Under the pieces are notes generated by a model. It made no database searches and was not told the origin of the DNA. It saw only the letters and a list, made by a program, of their open reading frames with translations. Source: an uncultured Porphyromonadaceae bacterium (GTDB taxonomy: Bacteria > Bacteroidota > Bacteroidia > Bacteroidales > Muribaculaceae). Taken from it: a stretch of 6,068 nucleotides of DNA. Positions 5,553 to 6,068 of the stretch are shown here, in pieces. A program made the position numbers and the translations under genes. Each line of letters opens with the position of its first letter. Positions within the stretch are counted from its first letter, which is position 1. The stretch is taken from assembly GCA_900540205.1 (NCBI GenBank), contig UQER01000053.1:1-6068 (forward strand), in the 5' to 3' direction.

Positions 5553-5598
5553 TCAATAACCCGCGCATCTCCCCGCGCAATGCGCAACAAACTGAAAT

Positions 5599-6068
5599 AT
5601 GGGCAAAAACAAGCTAAAGAAATTTGGAGAAATGGAGCAGATGGAATGTGTGTTCCAGTATCCCTATGGCGTGCTGAGCCGCGAGGGCTTCCCCCTGAAA
5701 GGCCGCTGGAACAGCGACTATTTCCACAACGACGGCCCCATTGTGCTTGAACTGGGCTGCGGCAAAGGGGAATATACCGTGGGACTTGCACGGCGCTTTC
5801 CCCACAAGAATTTCATAGGCATCGACATAAAGGGCGCCCGCATGTGGACCGGAGCCAAGGCCGCCACACTCGAAGGGCTCGGCAACGTGGCTTTCGTGCG
5901 CACCAACATCGAGCTGCTGAGCCACTTCTTCGCCCCCGGCGAAGTGAGCGAGATATGGATCACTTTCCCCGACCCGCAGATGAAGAAAGTGCGCAAGCGC
6001 CTCACGTCCACCACATTCCTGAACCTCTACCGCACGGTGCTCGCCGACGGCGGAATGGTGCGTCTCAA
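5599..6068 (+). CDS. trmB: tRNA (guanine-46-N7)-methyltransferase TrmB, 3' end cut by the window
   Basis: Transfers a methyl group from S-adenosylmethionine to N7 of G46 in the tRNA variable loop. The first 156 residues are present and the frame is open to the right edge; roughly the last third is missing. Visible motifs are the SAM-binding loop LELGCGKGEY (50-59), the acidic end of beta-2 GIDIKGARMW (74-83), and ITFPDPQMKKVRKRLTS (121-137), which corresponds to the DPWPKKRHxKRR substrate-binding region of other TrmB proteins. The FPDPQMKK form is what I recall as normal for Bacteroidota. The ATG at 5599 gives the start MGKNKLKKFGEME typical of that group; the in-frame ATG at 5632 is less likely. 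The gene is divergent from queD with 178 bp between them. No Shine-Dalgarno is seen; a GC-rich inverted repeat (GCGCAT 5563-5568, ATGCGC 5580-5585) lies just upstream. Confidence 0.95.
   Translation, partial: MGKNKLKKFGEMEQMECVFQYPYGVLSREGFPLKGRWNSDYFHNDGPIVLELGCGKGEYTVGLARRFPHKNFIGIDIKGARMWTGAKAATLEGLGNVAFVRTNIELLSHFFAPGEVSEIWITFPDPQMKKVRKRLTSTTFLNLYRTVLADGGMVRL

Noticed and set aside
5614..6014. Minus-strand open frames inside trmB
   Set aside because: Opposite a TrmB frame with clear SAM-binding and substrate motifs; no independent support.

Overview
The window reads as chromosomal housekeeping DNA from a member of the Bacteroidota, most likely Bacteroidales. Four things point there: a TrmB of the ITFPDPQ type, a pseudouridine synthase with a Gln/Gly/Tyr/Arg-rich N-terminal extension, no clear Shine-Dalgarno sequences at the starts, and AT-rich gaps with matches to the Bacteroides promoter pattern (TTTG, about 19-21 bp, TAnnTTTG). 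Coding DNA is GC-rich with many G/C third positions, which explains the long antisense open frames. I see no mobile element, CRISPR array, tRNA or rRNA gene, and no broken gene.

Layout. Five complete genes lie on the minus strand and one partial gene on the plus strand. In minus-strand transcription order they are: queD (5420-5067) and queE (5070-4453), which overlap by ATGA; a long-chain polyprenyl diphosphate synthase (4322-3348); an S4-domain RsuA/RluB-type rRNA pseudouridine synthase with a roughly 290-residue disordered extension (3057-1459); and asnS (1440-46), 18 bp downstream of the synthase. Divergent from queD is trmB (from 5599, running off the right edge). Bases 1-45 are only the DNA beyond the asnS stop, and I see nothing there.

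How the genes fit together. Most of the window serves RNA decoding. QueD and QueE make the 7-deazaguanine precursor of queuosine, which is placed at position 34 of the GUN tRNAs, including tRNA-Asn. AsnRS charges tRNA-Asn. TrmB makes m7G46 in tRNA. The S4 enzyme modifies rRNA. The polyprenyl synthase is the outlier and probably supplies the menaquinone side chain.

The most unusual material is the repeat-built low-complexity extension of the pseudouridine synthase and its control region. That region has a good promoter match, a 16-bp perfect palindrome over the -33 box, and a roughly 200-nt leader with a hairpin near its start. Next is the queD/trmB divergent region, where the two predicted promoters abut and the queD leader can fold in two mutually exclusive ways. 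No obviously new multi-gene system is present.
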